Assembly: GCA_002439875.1 (NCBI GenBank)
Contig: DJQB01000006.1
Coordinates: 1 to 15,613 of the forward strand
Direction: 5' to 3'
DNA: 15,613 bases
From: Bacteroidales bacterium UBA6397
GTDB lineage: Bacteria > Bacteroidota > Bacteroidia > Bacteroidales > UBA932
The first letter of the stretch is position 1. Each line of letters opens with the position of its first letter. This document shows positions 15,501 through 15,613 of the stretch, piece by piece. A model generated the notes under the pieces. That model was not told the DNA's origin. It ran no database searches and saw only the letters and a program-made list of their open reading frames with translations. Made by a program: the position numbers and the translations under genes.

Positions 15501-15613
15501 CCAGGATTCTTAGGATCGTCAAGCCCGTGAGGAGATGTCACATCGGCCACCCAAAGTTCATAGGCCGACATACCATCCTTGCCGTCAGCACCGTCTCTGC
15601 CATCGGCTCCGTC
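12548..15613 (-). CDS. large collagen-like modular surface protein, 5' end missing
   Basis: At least 1,021 residues; the frame is open to the right edge, so the true start, signal peptide and any lipoprotein cysteine lie outside. An ATG at 15571 lies inside the repeats and is not the real start. The N-terminal half alternates Gly-X-Y blocks, mostly GKD, GAD, GSD, GDK, with non-collagen modules: five SAYELW...YLRG modules (about 40-48 residues), two clear GNWWIG..DTGxKAxG modules and one diverged copy. Each module ends in a glycine that starts the next triplet series. From about residue 528 (counting from the edge) a non-repetitive, beta-rich-looking region of about 490 residues follows, with nine cysteines; the stretch near CTVRFKDQIGNTYTKTSDASG faintly recalls carboxypeptidase-regulatory-like folds. 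No membrane anchor or type IX sorting domain is recognised at the C terminus (...ARSAPLP). Collagen-like blocks in bacteria form trimers, so this is probably a trimeric surface fibre or adhesin. No function is known to me. Confidence 0.85.
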   Translation of the reverse strand, partial: DGADGRDGADGKDGMSAYELWVADVTSPHGLDDPKNPGSKWNPTKTSVADFYEYLRGAVGDKGADGKDGADGKDGKDGSDGDSAYDLWKMYVASGVEDPHNPGMQWDKSKITMADFYWFLTGNDGSDGLIPYIRDGNWWIGDTDTGVKARGDKGDKGDKGDKGDTGTSGKDGVDGLSAYEVWKTYITATISSGGVVTDQNGNLITLSDLSILKFFQYLTGQAGPKGDKGDSGLDGKDGVDGKDGKDGNNGLTPEIHAKTGEWIFVNKETKDTVFTNVTAKGRDGKDGADGKDGLDGKDGDIPFVGTNGNWWIGSVDTGIKAQGPKGDDGSDGKNGADGKDGADGKDGVDGKDGTDGKDGTDGKDGVDGKDGNDGKSAYELWVADVTSSSGLDDPKNPGSKWDTAKTSVADFYEYLRGATGEKGESGSDGKDGSDGKDGSDGKDGSDGKDGIDGKDGIDGNNGSDGKDGSDGKSAYELWKELVLSASGLENPDNGVYDKAKYPKWPKTAVSLSDFFNYLRGGNGEPGASLVAVDTLYAEEADWSKYNLAPVRALAKVTKNNAVRDTTYEYVNPFSGGCAFIVTGPGPVVIPGCTVRFKDQIGNTYTKTSDASGYIYLTREELPDWRPGLPSICDLSSRTKPLSFSYGEKTITDESKIAATCGVPYKVDIDVKMVGSEWISSYVCAHYEIVRTVEGIAETEWGGRKFPLSDRDGTGYNLYRSIGDMTRLREVELKSSPWSVSDFAIGDHLMRILDPQVDYSWDRPEGTEPSTMTRQVSFGDGKSPRMVPVNYLPISNKYYSLPILDYGQQCVSGTKTVIPEYCRVGKLDVKALKGGDADEEFTSYNGKLVMSDDGTSKIPVHKTNYELILGQTSFSFAFDYSTFGHVYLREAYYDSETDTYRFKRFDSMLEYMAATNLTVNGFNSCFLRNSGTLAGVKINNRADVYFSAKDGMIINQSPFIIRNVYDKFNLKMSDFSFRDLYYEGAEGMFIYDESNPYVASCQLGDKTYIFQAIKDARSAPLP
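14054..14197 (-). repeat. SAYELW module, copy 5 (last before the C-terminal region)
   Basis: The most diverged SAYELW copy (SAYELWKELVLSASGLENP...SLSDFFNYLRG, 48 residues). It directly follows an 18-bp array and is followed only by three Gly-X-Y triplets before the unique C-terminal region. Confidence 0.8.
14198..14335 (-). repeat. 18-bp collagen array, eight units
   Basis: Eight consecutive hexapeptide units of the form X-D-G-K-D-G (four SDGKDG, then IDGKDG, IDGNNG, SDGKDG and a final SDGK). On the plus strand the unit reads like CCGTCCTTTCCGTCTGAA with few changes. The array runs straight into SAYELW copy 5. Confidence 0.85.
14363..14488 (-). repeat. SAYELW module, copy 4
   Basis: A 42-residue module, SAYELWVAD...SVADFYEYLRG. 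It matches the copy at 15443-15568 in 37 of 42 residues and is closely similar in DNA. The offset between the two copies is exactly 1,080 bp, in frame. Confidence 0.88.
14489..14626 (-). repeat. second 18-bp collagen array, eight units
   Basis: Eight X-D-G-K-D-G units with X = S, A, A, V, T, T, V, N (the first is SDGKNG and the last is NDGK). The plus-strand unit reads like CCGTCAGTTCCGTCCTTG. Like the array at 14198-14335, it has eight units and abuts a SAYELW module. Confidence 0.85.
14645..14713 (-). repeat. GNWWIG module, copy 2
   Basis: IPFVGTNGNWWIGSVDTGIKAQG, broken here as IPFVGTNGNWWIG then SVDTGIKAQG, 23 residues between collagen blocks. It matches the module at 15161-15226 in the NWWIG and DTG core. 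The last glycine begins the following GPK GDD triplets. Confidence 0.75.
14771..14863 (-). repeat. diverged relative of the GNWWIG module
   Basis: LTPEIHAKTGEWIFVN, then KETKDTVFTNVTAKG, 31 residues. It keeps the P-x-I start, a G-x-W core and the x-A-x-G end of the GNWWIG modules, but the middle is longer and different. Its relation to them is inferred. Confidence 0.45.
14954..15085 (-). repeat. SAYELW module, copy 3 (diverged)
   Basis: SAYEVWKTYITATISSGG...ILKFFQYLTG, 44 residues. The two ends match the other copies; the middle (VVTDQNGNLITLSD) has replaced the usual DPxNPGxxW stretch. Confidence 0.7.
15128..15163 (-). repeat. 9-bp GDK array
   Basis: Four tandem Gly-Asp-Lys triplets encoded by a 9-bp unit close to GGAGATAAA. 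The block begins with Arg-Gly-Asp (15158-15166). KGD-type pairs are known to stabilise hydroxyproline-free bacterial triple helices. Confidence 0.8.
15161..15226 (-). repeat. GNWWIG module, copy 1
   Basis: IPYIRDGNWWIG then DTDTGVKARG, 22 residues, joining a short GND GSD block to the GDK array. Similar segments occur, from memory, among collagen-like and lyase-associated proteins of Bacteroidales. Confidence 0.75.
15248..15367 (-). repeat. SAYELW module, copy 2
   Basis: SAYDLWKMYVASGVEDPHNP, then GMQWDKSKITMADFYWFLTG, 40 residues. It keeps the DPxNPGxxW and (V/M)ADFYxxL core shared with copies 1 and 4. Confidence 0.8.
15443..15568 (-). repeat. SAYELW module, copy 1
   Basis: A 42-residue module nearly identical to copy 4 at 14363-14488 (five residue changes). 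Collagen triplets lie on both sides, and those upstream (GAD GRD GAD GKD) run to the window edge, so more repeats probably follow outside. Confidence 0.88.

Noticed and set aside
15569..15571. ATG inside the repeats as the start of the collagen-like protein
   Set aside because: The same frame continues upstream as Gly-X-Y triplets to the window edge, and no promoter or signal peptide is present here.

Overview
The window looks like a chromosomal segment of a member of the Bacteroidota, most likely Bacteroidales. Three things point there. Promoters fit the Bacteroidetes sigma consensus (TTTG or TTG, 19-21 bp, TAnnTTTG). No Shine-Dalgarno sequences stand out before the start codons. The gene content is also typical: an exported tricorn-like protease, a DPP-IV-like S9 peptidase, a CE2-like esterase, a small membrane protein, and a hexuronate-type MFS carrier. 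No rRNA, tRNA, CRISPR array, insertion sequence or phage gene is visible.

Layout. (1) Positions 1-143 hold a leftward promoter for a gene that lies almost wholly outside the window. (2) Positions 144-1559, minus strand: a family 2 glycosyltransferase whose N-terminal half looks like a second, degenerate glycosyltransferase fold. (3) Positions 1560-1724: a divergent promoter region. (4) Positions 1725-7170, plus strand: a tight three-gene unit (tricorn-like protease, polyprenol-phosphate mannosyltransferase-like enzyme, dihydroorotase) with gaps of 13 and 3 bases. (5) Positions 7303-10874, plus strand: a second unit with its own promoter (SGNH/CE2 esterase, 133-residue membrane protein, S9 peptidase), closed by a strong bidirectional terminator. 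(6) Positions 10963-12390, minus strand: an MFS transporter with a good promoter and a perfect LacI-type palindrome upstream. (7) Positions 12548-15613, minus strand, running off the right edge: a very large collagen-like protein.

The most unusual object is the collagen-like protein. Short Gly-X-Y blocks rich in Asp and Lys alternate with two kinds of small non-collagen module, one with a SAYELW...DFYxYLRG signature (five copies) and one with a GNWWIG..DTGxKAxG signature (two clear copies and one diverged). All of this sits in front of a cysteine-containing C-terminal region of about 490 residues that I cannot assign. At the DNA level the collagen blocks are 18-bp and 9-bp arrays, and two of the modules form direct repeats exactly 1,080 bp apart, so length variation within the gene is plausible.

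Functional themes are peptide breakdown in the cell envelope (two exported peptidases), glycan handling (two glycosyltransferases, an esterase, a sugar-acid carrier), pyrimidine synthesis (dihydroorotase) and a probable surface fibre. I see no proof that these form one system. The grouping into two plus-strand operons rests on gene spacing and promoter positions.
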